Below are positions 18,851 through 27,698 of a stretch of DNA of 64,000 nucleotides, piece after piece. Position numbers and translations under genes: made by a program. Within the stretch, counting starts at the first letter, position 1; each line of letters starts with the position of its first letter. The DNA comes from an uncultured Gammaproteobacteria bacterium. Its GTDB lineage: Bacteria > Pseudomonadota > Gammaproteobacteria > Steroidobacterales > Woeseiaceae. Under the pieces are notes generated by a model. The model did no database searches. It had not been told where the DNA came from and saw only the letters and a list, made by a program, of their open reading frames with translations. Where the stretch lies: the NCBI GenBank assembly GCA_937899415.1, contig CALBPI010000058.1, forward strand, positions 62,001-126,000. The letters run 5' to 3'.

Positions 18851-21000
18851 TGCCCCGAACTGTCTTTGCGACCGCGCTGTGCGCGTTGTTGATCGGCCCG
18901 GCAGCATTGGCCGCCGCAGTCGACGCTGAGCGCGCCGCCGAACCCGCGCCCGGCGACTGGCCCGCACATGGACGTAGCTACGCCGAACAGCGCCACAGCC
19001 CGCTCGACGCCGTGAATCGCGACACGGTGGAACGACTGGGGCTGGCCTGGTCATTCGAATTGCCCACGCGTCGCGGCCAGGAGGCCACGCCCATCGTGGT
19101 GGACGGCGTTCTTTACGTCACGGGCTCGTGGAGCATGGTGTTTGCGCTCGACGCCGCAACGGGCGCGCTCAAATGGCAGTACGACCCGGGCGTGCCCCGG
19201 CGCACGGGCAGCAAGGCCTGCTGTGACGCCGTGAACCGCGGCGTCGCCGTGTGGCAAGGCCAGGTGTTCGTCGGCACGCTCGACGGCCGTCTTGTGGCGC
19301 TGGATGCCGCGGACGGCAGCGTCAACTGGTCACAGCAGACGGTCCCGACGGATCAGGCCTATACGATCACGGGCGCACCTCGCGTCGTGAAAGACCGCGT
19401 GATCATCGGCAACGGCGGCGGCGAGTACGGTGTGCGCGGCTACGTATCGGCGTACGACGTTGCGACGGGCGATCTGGCGTGGCGCTTCCACACCGTGCCG
19501 GGCAACCCCGACGCAGGCTTCGAATCCGATGCCATGGCGCGCGCTGCCAACACGTGGTCCGGCGAATGGTGGCGTCTGGGTGGCGGCGGCACGGTCTGGG
19601 ATTCGATGGCCTACGATCCGGAGCTCGACCTCCTGTACGTCGGCGTCGGCAACGGCAGCCCCTGGCAACGCGAGATGCGCAGCCCGGGCGGTGGCGACAA
19701 CCTGTTCCTGTCGTCGATCGTCGCACTGCGTCCGGATACCGGCGCCTACGTCTGGCACTACCAGACGACACCCGCCGACACCTGGGACTACACGGCCACG
19801 CAACACATGATCCTCGCCGACCTCGAGATCGAGGGGCGCACCCGCAAGGTCATCATGCAGGCGCCCAAGAACGGCTTTTTCTACGTGCTGGACCGGGAGA
19901 CGGGTGCCTTCATCTCAGCGGAGCCCTTCGTCAACGTCACCTGGGCGAGCCACGTCGACCCTGAAACGGGTCGTCCCGTCGAGGCGGAACCCGTCTACGT
20001 GGATGGCCAGCCCGTCCCGACGGCACCGTCGCCGCTTGGCGCGCACAACTGGATGCCCATGGCATGGAACCCCGACGCAGGGCTCGTCTACATCCCGGCC
20101 ATGGACGCGCCGTTCACGCACGCCAGTGCGGCCGCCGACCCGGACCTCGACGATCCGCTCTGGCGCACAGGCACGGACTTCGCGGCAGCGGCCACGCCGT
20201 TGTTTATCGCCCCGGCTGTTGAGGAAGCGCTCGCAGAAACGCTCGTGAGTGCGCACCTGCTGGCCTGGGACCCGGTGGCGCAGAAAGCGGCCTGGCGCGT
20301 GCAGCACGCGCACCCCTGGAACGGGGGCGTGTTGTCGACGGCCGGCGGGCTCGTGTTTCAGGGCGACGCCACAGGCCATTTCTCGGCCTACGACGCCAAT
20401 TCGGGTCGGCTCATGTGGCAGCGCCCGGCCAATACGGGCGTTGTCGCCGCACCCATGACCTACGCCATCGACGGGCGGCAGTTCGTGGCTGTTCTCGCGG
20501 GTTGGGGTGGTTCCATGGCGCTGAACGGTGGCCGGCTCAATGACACCGTCAAGGGCGGGGCCAACGGCCGTTTGCTCGTCTACGCACTCGACGAGGCGGG
20601 TGAGCCACCGCCGGGTGTTGTGATGGCCGAGATGCCGCAGCCGCCGCGCAACACGGCACTCGACGACGACATCCGCGCGGGCTTTGGTCACTACGCACGC
20701 AGCTGCTCGGTCTGTCACGGCATGAACGTGGCCGGCGGCGGCGTGATCCCCGACCTGCGTTATCTGTCACGCGAGAAGCACGCAATCTTCGATCGCATCG
20801 TTTACGACGGTGTGCTCACGGAGGCTGGGATGCCCGGATTTTCGCACCGGTTGACGCCCGAGCAGGTCGAGCAGATTCGCGCCTACGTCATCTACGAAGC
20901 CAATCGCGAATGGCGACGTCGTGACGATTCGGGTTGGTGGCGTGCCGTCAAGAACACGGCGTCGCGCGCTACGGCCTGGGCGTTGCTTCAGCTGCAGTAG
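18850..21000 (+). CDS. Periplasmic PQQ-dependent quinohaemoprotein alcohol dehydrogenase
   Basis: This 716-aa protein has a signal peptide (about 1-22), an eight-bladed PQQ propeller and a C-terminal cytochrome c domain. Visible marks are the adjacent cysteines Cys124-Cys125 in KACCDAV, repeated Trp-docking motifs (DAATGALKW, DVATGDLAW), the catalytic Asp313 in TWDYTATQ, and a haem site Cys619-Ser-Val-Cys622-His623 with a later GMPGF methionine. Thr315 at two positions after Asp313, in place of the Asp found in lanthanide enzymes, predicts a Ca2+ cofactor. It should oxidise primary or secondary alcohols and feed the respiratory chain. ATG at 18850 overlaps the hydratase stop and begins a signal peptide. 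An ATG at 18754 in the same frame lies inside the hydratase gene. Confidence 0.92.
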   Translation: MPRTVFATALCALLIGPAALAAAVDAERAAEPAPGDWPAHGRSYAEQRHSPLDAVNRDTVERLGLAWSFELPTRRGQEATPIVVDGVLYVTGSWSMVFALDAATGALKWQYDPGVPRRTGSKACCDAVNRGVAVWQGQVFVGTLDGRLVALDAADGSVNWSQQTVPTDQAYTITGAPRVVKDRVIIGNGGGEYGVRGYVSAYDVATGDLAWRFHTVPGNPDAGFESDAMARAANTWSGEWWRLGGGGTVWDSMAYDPELDLLYVGVGNGSPWQREMRSPGGGDNLFLSSIVALRPDTGAYVWHYQTTPADTWDYTATQHMILADLEIEGRTRKVIMQAPKNGFFYVLDRETGAFISAEPFVNVTWASHVDPETGRPVEAEPVYVDGQPVPTAPSPLGAHNWMPMAWNPDAGLVYIPAMDAPFTHASAAADPDLDDPLWRTGTDFAAAATPLFIAPAVEEALAETLVSAHLLAWDPVAQKAAWRVQHAHPWNGGVLSTAGGLVFQGDATGHFSAYDANSGRLMWQRPANTGVVAAPMTYAIDGRQFVAVLAGWGGSMALNGGRLNDTVKGGANGRLLVYALDEAGEPPPGVVMAEMPQPPRNTALDDDIRAGFGHYARSCSVCHGMNVAGGGVIPDLRYLSREKHAIFDRIVYDGVLTEAGMPGFSHRLTPEQVEQIRAYVIYEANREWRRRDDSGWWRAVKNTASRATAWALLQLQ

Positions 21001-21003
21001 CGA

Positions 21004-21726
21004 TCAGTCGGACAGGCGCTGCGCGACGATCGTGAATCGCAGCGTGATGCCGTCGGCAACGCGAATCGCACCACCCGCCGCGGAGTAGGGCTCAAGACCG
21101 AGCTGCGTGTGCGTGAGCGTGACTTCGCCGCGTGCTGTGACGACGCGTGCTTCGCGCACGATTTCGACGGGCATCGTCACCAGCGCGGTACTGCCCGCAA
21201 CCTCGAGTTCACAATCGATGGTCTGTGTGGCTGCGGCATAGTCTCCGCAGGTAGCGCGGATGAATGGATAGTCGCCGGCGCGCAGTAGCGAATCGCCGAG
21301 CATATTGTCGCGCGTGGCGGCAATGTCGTCCTCGGGTACGGGCTCTGCGAATCCCTCACCTTCTTCGGCGCGCGCGTCGGCGTCATCGACGGCGAGCCCG
21401 TTGGCAGGCACCACGATGCGCACGAGCGCCTCGCCGACGTCATCGGTCAGCCATGCAGTACCCGTGAGGGCGGTGGTCGTGATGACGTGGTTGTGGCCAA
21501 GTCGGGCCATAGGGCCTTCGCGGAAGGTGAGCAGGCGGATCTGGCTGCTGGCGCTAACGACCGTGAAACGCACAGCGTCGGCGGCGGGCTCGCGAGTACG
21601 CAGCGTGACCTCGGGCGCGACCTCGGTGGCCGTCACGGGTGGCGCGGTAGACTCACCGACGGCGGCGCAGCCCGCCAGGAGGGCGAGCGTGCTAAGCGCT
21701 GCGAGTCCGCAAAAATGCCTGGGCAT
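21004..21726 (-). CDS. YceI-family lipoprotein
   Basis: This 240-aa protein has a lipoprotein signal (RHFCGLAALSTLALLAGC, lipobox LLAGC) and a lipocalin-like YceI domain from about residue 55: IRLLTFREGPMARLGHNHVI at the start, acidic VDDADARAEEGEGF in the middle, and VTLTHTQLGLEPYSAAGGAIRVADGITLRF at the end. YceI proteins bind isoprenoid or other amphipathic molecules in the periplasm, and some are linked to lipid stress. ATG at 21726 has AGGA 8 nt upstream and gives the lipobox at the right distance. A longer start at 21759 would bury it. It is convergent with the quinoprotein gene (3-nt gap) and divergent from the next crotonase. Confidence 0.87.
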   Translation of the reverse strand: MPRHFCGLAALSTLALLAGCAAVGESTAPPVTATEVAPEVTLRTREPAADAVRFTVVSASSQIRLLTFREGPMARLGHNHVITTTALTGTAWLTDDVGEALVRIVVPANGLAVDDADARAEEGEGFAEPVPEDDIAATRDNMLGDSLLRAGDYPFIRATCGDYAAATQTIDCELEVAGSTALVTMPVEIVREARVVTARGEVTLTHTQLGLEPYSAAGGAIRVADGITLRFTIVAQRLSD

Positions 21727-21779
21727 AAACCATGTCCTGAATGCCGCAATCTGCGGCAACGCCTTGGGTCCCCTGGCCG

Positions 21780-21808
21780 TATACTACGTCAGCCACAACG
21801 AAGGAGGT
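21780..21808 (+). promoter_or_regulatory. -10 hexamer TATACT and strong ribosome site AAGGAGGT
   Basis: TATACT (21780-21785) matches the -10 consensus at 5 of 6 positions, but I see no convincing -35 at 16-18 nt. AAGGAGGT (21801-21808) is a near-perfect anti-SD complement 7 nt before ATG 21816 and fixes that start against the in-frame ATG at 21741. Confidence 0.5.
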
Positions 21809-21815
21809 AAGGCCC

Positions 21816-22643
21816 ATGAACGATCGCGTGCGCATTGATGTCCACGAGCACGTCGCCACAGTCACGCTAGACCGTGCGGACAAGATGAATGCCATGGATC
21901 CCGCGATGTTCCAGGCGCTGCCCGAGGCCGCCGCGGCCGTGGCCGCGCGTGGCGATGTCCGGGCTGTTGTGTTGACGGGGTCTGGCGGCAACTTCTCAGC
22001 GGGCATCGATATCGCCGGCTTCGGCGGGCAGGACATCGCCGGCCGGTTTGCCGTTGAGGCCTTTGCGCTGTGTGGCGATACGCCCGCCAACCGCTATCAG
22101 CACCCAACGTGGTGCTGGTATGCGCTGCCCATGCCGGTCATCGCCGCGATCGAAGGCGTCTGTTTTGGTGCCGGGGTCCAGGTGGCTTCGGGTGCTGACG
22201 TCCGAATCGCGGCGCCAGACGCGAAGCTCTCCATCATGGAAATCAAGTGGGGGCTGGTACCCGACATGGCGATGACGGCCACGCTACGCGGCGTCATGCC
22301 GCTCGACCGGCTCAAGATGCTCGCCTACACGGGGCAGGTCGTTGATGGCGCACAGGCGGCTGAGCTTGGTCTGGTGACGCAGGCCGTGCCCGATCCGCTG
22401 GCGGCCGCGCAGACCCTGGCTGCGGCAATCGCGGGTCGGTCGCCCGACGCGATCCGGGCCACCAAGCACCTCTGCAACGAAGCCTTCGAGAGTGATCGCG
22501 AGGAGGCGCTTCGTCTCGAGGCCGCGGCCCAGCTCAGCGTCATGGGCACGCCCAATCAGCTTGAGGCTGCGATGGCCAACCTGCAGAAGCGCGCACCCGA
22601 CTTCAAGGACCCGGACGCAGCGGCATCCGACGCGGCGGCCTAG
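21816..22643 (+). CDS. Crotonase family protein, dienoyl-CoA isomerase-like
   Basis: This 275-aa enoyl-CoA hydratase/isomerase family protein shows the oxyanion loops FSAGIDIAGFGG (about 57-68) and IEGVCFGAGVQVASGADVRIAA. It has the acidic trio of the delta(3,5)-delta(2,4)-dienoyl-CoA isomerase type: Asp in GADVRIA, then Glu and Asp spaced eight apart in MEIKWGLVPD. That pattern fits ECH1-like isomerases, which shift conjugated double bonds of unsaturated acyl-CoAs, better than classical hydratases. The C-terminal tail is alanine and aspartate rich. Its stop overlaps the convergent mipA stop by 3 nt. It appears monocistronic. Confidence 0.87.
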   Translation: MNDRVRIDVHEHVATVTLDRADKMNAMDPAMFQALPEAAAAVAARGDVRAVVLTGSGGNFSAGIDIAGFGGQDIAGRFAVEAFALCGDTPANRYQHPTWCWYALPMPVIAAIEGVCFGAGVQVASGADVRIAAPDAKLSIMEIKWGLVPDMAMTATLRGVMPLDRLKMLAYTGQVVDGAQAAELGLVTQAVPDPLAAAQTLAAAIAGRSPDAIRATKHLCNEAFESDREEALRLEAAAQLSVMGTPNQLEAAMANLQKRAPDFKDPDAAASDAAA

Positions 22644-23497
22644 CGTTCGACGCGTTTTTCGCTCTGCCAGAGCCGGACCACCCAGAGCGCGAACACGCTG
22701 ACGTCCTTGCGAGAGCGAAACAGCGGCGACGCCGAATTGGCCGCGCCGTCCAGGCTCGACACGCGCAGTCCGATGGCCGCGAACGTCTTGTCTGTCTGCT
22801 TCTGCAAGGTGAATCCCAACGTGCTTTGCAGGTAGCCACCACGCGCGTCGAAGCTGACGCGTGAGGGCGTCGCAAACTCGGACGTCACGCTGTAGAAGTA
22901 GTCGTGCAACTTGCGACTGGCCATGCTCGTTGTGATTGAGGCCGACCATTCGTAGCCGTCGCCGAATTCGCGTTCATATTCCAACTGCGGACTGAAAACG
23001 AATCCTCGTGTGTTGATCTTCTGGTCGTCGAGCGAGAATGCAGCGCGAACGGGCAGCTCCAGCTTCAGGCGCCGGTCGGTCACGGCCGGGTCACTCAGGA
23101 TGATCTCGAGTTCCGGGCCGATCTCGAAAATGAAACCCAGATCCGGCATGCCTTCGCGCGCGCCGACGTCGTCGCTCTCGGCGTCGAACGAGCCGTTGAG
23201 ACTGAGATCAAGCTCCATGCGCTCGTTCTGGAACAGTCGGCCCGATGCCGCGCTGCCGTCACCTAATCGGAGAAAGTCCCCGCGGTAGACGACTACCGGC
23301 AGGGGCAACACGCGGGCCGTCGTTCCGCTGGCAGACGGGTAGTCGGGTGTCACGGCCGCACCGACGCCCGCGCCGAGCTCCCAGAGCGGTAGCCCCGTGT
23401 CGTCGCTATCCTGGCTCGGAAAGCTCGCGCTGGTTTGTGCAGCGCCTGGCGCCGCCAGCACGCACAGCGCAGCGGCGGCCCACAAACGTCGGGTCAC
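22640..23497 (-). CDS. MipA/OmpV family outer-membrane protein
   Basis: This 285-aa protein has a signal peptide (VTRRLWAAAALCVLAAPGAAQ) and then the MipA/OmpV pattern: WELGAGVGAAVTPDYPSA, PLPVVVYRGDFLRLG, and long amphipathic strands with aromatic girdles to near the C-terminus. MipA interacts with murein synthesis or degradation enzymes in E. coli, and other members are antigenic or antibiotic-responsive porin-like proteins. The start is a GTG at 23497 overlapping the tetR stop (GTGA), so it is translated by coupling to tetR. An outer-membrane protein coupled to a TetR gene is unusual and suggests shared control. Confidence 0.82.
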   Translation of the reverse strand: MTRRLWAAAALCVLAAPGAAQTSASFPSQDSDDTGLPLWELGAGVGAAVTPDYPSASGTTARVLPLPVVVYRGDFLRLGDGSAASGRLFQNERMELDLSLNGSFDAESDDVGAREGMPDLGFIFEIGPELEIILSDPAVTDRRLKLELPVRAAFSLDDQKINTRGFVFSPQLEYEREFGDGYEWSASITTSMASRKLHDYFYSVTSEFATPSRVSFDARGGYLQSTLGFTLQKQTDKTFAAIGLRVSSLDGAANSASPLFRSRKDVSVFALWVVRLWQSEKRVER

Positions 23498-24087
23498 GGC
23501 TTGAGGCCGCGCATCAGGTATTCGGGGAAGGTCCGAACGGCGTCTTTGGCCACGGCCGGGTCGCCGTGAAACCACTTTGGAATCCAGTTGACAGCACCCA
23601 TGATGGCATTACCGGTCATGCGCACGTCGCAGTCTGTGAGGCTGCCATCGTCGATACCCCGACGCAGAACGGCTTCAAAGTTGCGTGAATGGACCCTCGA
23701 GCGGGCAAGAATTTCTTCGCGGTGCTCCGGCGTGAGTGAGGGGATCTCACTCATGATGGCGATGGGTCCCTCGTCGCCGCAGTGTGCGGCTACGTGCAGC
23801 TCGAGATAGCGCCGGGCCACGTCGAAACCGGTGCCGCCTTCATCAATCGCCTGGTCCAGCATGCGCTGCCCGATGTCGGCGGCGCGCATGTAGCACTGGT
23901 AGACCAGTTCCTGCTTGCCCGCGATGTAGTAGTAGATCGCCGCATCGGTAAGGCCGAGCTGAATGGCGACGTCCTTGAGCGATGTGCCGCTGTAGCCTTT
24001 CTCGTTAAAACAGCGCGCCGCGGCGCGGAGCAGACGCTCCCGTTTGTCATCAAATGCGCGTGTCGCGCCCGAATTGGCTGAGGTCAT
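23494..24087 (-). CDS. TetR family transcriptional regulator, divergent from icmF
   Basis: This 197-aa protein has a typical TetR N-terminal helix-turn-helix: RLLRAAARCFNEKGYSGTSLKDVAIQLGLTDAAIYYYIAGKQELVYQC. A helical C-terminal ligand domain follows, with motifs (RSRVHSRNFEAVLRRGIDDG) seen in acyl-CoA-responsive members. I chose ATG 24087, which has an AGG about 11 nt upstream. ATG 24111 would add eight residues and has no ribosome site. It is divergent from icmF, and the 22-bp palindrome at 24135-24156 lies between them, as expected for an operator of a self-regulating TetR protein. An acyl-CoA such as isobutyryl-CoA is a plausible effector, by context only. Confidence 0.9.
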   Translation of the reverse strand: MTSANSGATRAFDDKRERLLRAAARCFNEKGYSGTSLKDVAIQLGLTDAAIYYYIAGKQELVYQCYMRAADIGQRMLDQAIDEGGTGFDVARRYLELHVAAHCGDEGPIAIMSEIPSLTPEHREEILARSRVHSRNFEAVLRRGIDDGSLTDCDVRMTGNAIMGAVNWIPKWFHGDPAVAKDAVRTFPEYLMRGLKP

Positions 24088-24115
24088 GTCGCGAAATGGC
24101 CTGTAAGTCATTGTT

Positions 24116-24143
24116 TTGACGATAACTCGACGAAAATTTTAAT
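24116..24143 (+). promoter_or_regulatory. Sigma-70 promoter of icmF
   Basis: TTGACG (24116-24121) and TTTAAT (24138-24143) match the -35 and -10 consensus at 5 of 6 positions each and are 16 nt apart. The -10 lies inside the left half of the palindrome at 24135-24156, so a bound repressor would block polymerase. The expected start of transcription is near 24150, giving an icmF leader of about 95 nt. Confidence 0.7.
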
Positions 24144-24156
24144 CCGGATTAAAATT
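24135..24156. promoter_or_regulatory. 22-bp perfect palindrome, probable TetR operator
   Basis: The core half-sites TTTTAATCC and GGATTAAAA meet without a spacer, and symmetry extends through AA/TT on each side to 22 bp. It is strikingly AT-rich against the GC-rich surroundings. It sits between the divergent tetR and icmF genes and covers the icmF -10, the classic arrangement of a TetR operator. Binding is inferred. Confidence 0.75.
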
Positions 24157-24245
24157 AGCGTCACGCACACGGGCCACTGTACCGGCCTGCGGCTCTGACC
24201 GCGACCGCCCCTGGCCCACAATTGCACACCGCAAGGAGGGCGCCC

Positions 24246-27200
24246 ATGAGTGTTGCAACCCGGGAAATGACGGGTACGGAAGCGGCCGACCGCGAGCCGC
24301 CCCTGCGATTTGTCACCGCCGCCTCACTGTTCGACGGCCATGATGCCGCGATCAACATCATGCGCCGGCTGATCCAGTCGAAAGGCGCCGAGGTGATTCA
24401 CCTTGGTCACAACCGCAGCGTGGCCGACGTCGTTCGCGCCGCTATTCAGGAAGACGCCGATGGCATCGCCATCAGTTCCTACCAGGGCGGCCACACGGAG
24501 TACTTCCGCTACATGGTGGACATGCTGCGCGACGCTGACGCGGAACACATTCGCGTATTCGGCGGCGGTGGCGGCACGATTACACCAGAGGAAATCCGCG
24601 AGCTCATGGCCTATGGGGTCGAGCGAATTTACCACCCCAACGACGGCATGAAGCTCGGCCTCGACGCCATGATTGAGGATCTGATCACCCGCACCACGGA
24701 AGCACGCGCGGCTCGTGCGACGGCGCTCCCTGAAGGTCAGCCCAAGGCCGGCGACGCGTCCGGCATTGCCGCCATGCTCTCGGCACTCGAGCAGCAGCGC
24801 TTCGATGACGACACGCTGGCGCGCCTGCGCCGTGAATGGGCCATGGCCCGTGCGGTGCCCGTCATCGGTATCACGGGCACGGGCGGCGCCGGCAAGTCGA
24901 GCGTCACCGACGAGCTCCTGAACCGGTTCGCGCAGCACTTCCCCGAGCGACGCATTGCCGTTGTGGCCGTCGATCCGACGCGCCGGCGCACGGGCGGCGC
25001 GCTGCTAGGTGATCGTATCCGCATGAACACGCTGCGCAATGAACGGCTTTACATGCGTTCCATTGCCACGCGGCGACAGCACCTGGCGACGAGCGACATG
25101 CTCGGCGACGCCGTGGCCTTCCTGAAGAGCGCGGGATTTGATCTCGTTATTGTGGAAACGGCCGGCATCGGTCAGAGCGACAGCGAGATCGTCGACCTCG
25201 TGGACTTCTCAACCTATGTCATGACCTCGGATTACGGCGCGGCGAGCCAGCTCGAGAAAATCGACATGCTCGACTTCGCCGACCTGGTCGTGCTGAACAA
25301 GTACGACCGCCGCGGCGCCGAAGACGCGCTGCGCGACATCCGCAAGCAGTGGCGCCGGAACCGATTGGCGTTCCAGGCCAGCGATGACGAGGTGCCTGTG
25401 TACCCGACCATTGCCAGCCAGTTTGCTGACCCGGGCCTGACCTGGATGTTCTCGGAGCTCTGCCGCCACCTGACGGAGAAACTGGCACTCGATGCCGATC
25501 GCTGGCGCGTGGACATCGGCGACGTCGAGCGCGAGCCGCGAGCCACGGCGCTGATCCCTGGCGCGCGAATTCGCTACCTGGCTGAGATCAGCGAGCAGGG
25601 GCGAGGCATCAACGCCCGCATCGAACGCGAAGCCAATGCTGCGCGCGAGGCGCAGCACCTCTATGGGGCGCTCAAGGCCCTTGAGGACCCGATGCTGCCC
25701 GCAGCACTGGAACGCTTCGAGTCGGCAGCGCTGACCGATGACAGCGTCGATCTCTCCACGCGTACCTTGCGTCAGCGCTACAACGAGTCGCTCGGAAACC
25801 TCTCGGGTGAAGCGCTGGATCTGCTGACGGGCTGGCCGGCGCGCCGGGCGGGCGTCACCAGCGAGAAATACGAATACAGTGTGCGTGGTAAGACCATCAC
25901 GGGCGATAACTACCGCGAGACGCTGAGTCACCTCAAGGTGCCCAAGATTGCGGCGCCCAAATTCGAAGACTGGGGTGAGCAGCTCACCTTCCTCATGAAG
26001 GAAAACCTTCCGGGCGGCTATCCCTTCACGGGCGGCGTGTATCCCTACCGCCGCACGGGCGAGGACCCGATCCGCATGTTTGCGGGCGAGGGCACACCCG
26101 AGCGCACGAACCGTCGCTTCCACTACCTGTCGCAGGGTCACGCCGCGGCACGTCTGTCGACCGCGTTCGACTCGGTCACGCTCTACGGCGAAGACCCGCA
26201 CGAACGTCCGGACATCTACGGTAAAGTGGGTAACTCGGGCGTGTCGATCGCGACCGTCGATGACATGAAGAAGCTCTACTCGGGCTTCGATCTGTGCGCG
26301 CCGACCACGTCGGTGTCGATGACGATCAACGGGCCCGCGCCCATGATCCTCGCGTTCTTCATGAACACGGCCATCGACCAGCAGGTTGAGCAACACCTCG
26401 ATGAGACGGGCGGCTGGGATGCAGCCCAGCGGAAGATCGACGACTGGTTCGGTGAGCGCGCGCGGCCGTCCTACTCAGGCGATTTGCCCGAAGGTCATGA
26501 CGGCCTGGGCCTTCGCCTGCTGGGCGTGCCCGGGCACGTGGTCGTTGACGGCGACACGTACGCACGCATCAAGGCGGAAACCCTGAAGACGGTGCGCGGA
26601 ACAGTCCAGGCAGACATCCTCAAGGAAGACCAGGCGCAGAACACCTGCATTTTCTCGACCGAGTTTGCGATGAAGATGATGGGTGACGTGCAGCAGTATT
26701 TCACCGATCACGAGGTGCGCAATTACTACAGCGTCTCGATCTCGGGCTATCACATCGCCGAAGCCGGGGCGAACCCCATCAGTCAGCTCGCCTTTACGCT
26801 CTCGAACGGCTTCACGATCGTCGAGTACTACCTGGCGCGCGGGATGAACATTGACGACTTCGCGCCCAACCTGTCGTTCTTCTTCTCGAATGGCATGGAC
26901 CCCGAGTACTCGGTGATCGGTCGCGTCGCGCGGCGTATCTGGGCACGTGCGATGCGAGAACGTTACGGTGCGAGCAAGCGCAGCCAGATGATGAAGTACC
27001 ACGTCCAGACGTCGGGCCGCAGCCTGCACGCGCAGGAAATCAGCTTCAACGACATCCGCACCACGCTGCAGGCGCTTTATGCCCTGTTCGATAACTGCAA
27101 CAGCCTGCACACCAACGCGTTCGACGAGGCTGTCACGACGCCGACAGAACAGTCGGTGCGTCGGGCCGTCGCCATCCAGCTCATCATCAACCGCGAGATG

Positions 27201-27698
27201 GGGCTCAACTACACGGAAAATCCCTGGCAGGGTTCGTTCATCGTCGACGAGCTCACGGACCTCGTAGAGGAGGCCGTGTACGCTGAGTTCGACCGCATCT
27301 CGGAACGCGGCGGTGTGCTGGGTGCCATGGACACCATGTACCAGCGCGGCAAGATCCAGGACGAGAGCCTGTACTACGAAAGCCGCAAGCACGACGGCAG
27401 CCTGCCGCTCATCGGTGTGAACACCTTCCTGCCGCCCGAAGGCCAGGAGGACGAGATCCATGAGCTTGAACTGATTCGTTCGACGGACGGCGAGAAGGAC
27501 GACCAGATCGTCGCCGTGCGCGCGTTCCAGCAGGCCAACGACGATACGGGTCGCGAGGCGCTGGCGCGCTTGCAGGCCGTGGCGCGGGCGCGCGGCAATG
27601 TTTTCGAGGCACTCGTCGACACGGTGCAAACCTGCTCGCTGGGTCAGATCTCTGCAGCGCTCTACGAGGTCGGCGGCGAATACCGTCGCAACATGTGA
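24246..27698 (+). CDS. icmF: Fused isobutyryl-CoA mutase IcmF (B12 domain, G-protein chaperone, mutase)
   Basis: This 1150-aa protein fuses three parts. An N-terminal B12-binding domain (about 20-145) carries the axial His in [10 protein letters not shown] and the later SSYQGG and GGGGGTI stretches. A MeaB-like GTPase (about 205-490) has Walker [10 protein letters not shown] (211-219) and NKYD. The substrate-binding mutase barrel covers about 570-1110. IcmF interconverts isobutyryl-CoA and n-butyryl-CoA by radical carbon-skeleton rearrangement. Gln798 in DQAQNTCIF replaces the Arg of methylmalonyl-CoA mutase, the Icm mark. Tyr599 in GVYPYRR stands where characterised IcmF has Phe. The start is fixed by AAGGAGG at 24233-24239. 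The next gene overlaps the stop (GTGA). No cobalamin adenosyltransferase is in the window. Confidence 0.95.
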   Translation: MSVATREMTGTEAADREPPLRFVTAASLFDGHDAAINIMRRLIQSKGAEVIHLGHNRSVADVVRAAIQEDADGIAISSYQGGHTEYFRYMVDMLRDADAEHIRVFGGGGGTITPEEIRELMAYGVERIYHPNDGMKLGLDAMIEDLITRTTEARAARATALPEGQPKAGDASGIAAMLSALEQQRFDDDTLARLRREWAMARAVPVIGITGTGGAGKSSVTDELLNRFAQHFPERRIAVVAVDPTRRRTGGALLGDRIRMNTLRNERLYMRSIATRRQHLATSDMLGDAVAFLKSAGFDLVIVETAGIGQSDSEIVDLVDFSTYVMTSDYGAASQLEKIDMLDFADLVVLNKYDRRGAEDALRDIRKQWRRNRLAFQASDDEVPVYPTIASQFADPGLTWMFSELCRHLTEKLALDADRWRVDIGDVEREPRATALIPGARIRYLAEISEQGRGINARIEREANAAREAQHLYGALKALEDPMLPAALERFESAALTDDSVDLSTRTLRQRYNESLGNLSGEALDLLTGWPARRAGVTSEKYEYSVRGKTITGDNYRETLSHLKVPKIAAPKFEDWGEQLTFLMKENLPGGYPFTGGVYPYRRTGEDPIRMFAGEGTPERTNRRFHYLSQGHAAARLSTAFDSVTLYGEDPHERPDIYGKVGNSGVSIATVDDMKKLYSGFDLCAPTTSVSMTINGPAPMILAFFMNTAIDQQVEQHLDETGGWDAAQRKIDDWFGERARPSYSGDLPEGHDGLGLRLLGVPGHVVVDGDTYARIKAETLKTVRGTVQADILKEDQAQNTCIFSTEFAMKMMGDVQQYFTDHEVRNYYSVSISGYHIAEAGANPISQLAFTLSNGFTIVEYYLARGMNIDDFAPNLSFFFSNGMDPEYSVIGRVARRIWARAMRERYGASKRSQMMKYHVQTSGRSLHAQEISFNDIRTTLQALYALFDNCNSLHTNAFDEAVTTPTEQSVRRAVAIQLIINREMGLNYTENPWQGSFIVDELTDLVEEAVYAEFDRISERGGVLGAMDTMYQRGKIQDESLYYESRKHDGSLPLIGVNTFLPPEGQEDEIHELELIRSTDGEKDDQIVAVRAFQQANDDTGREALARLQAVARARGNVFEALVDTVQTCSLGQISAALYEVGGEYRRNM

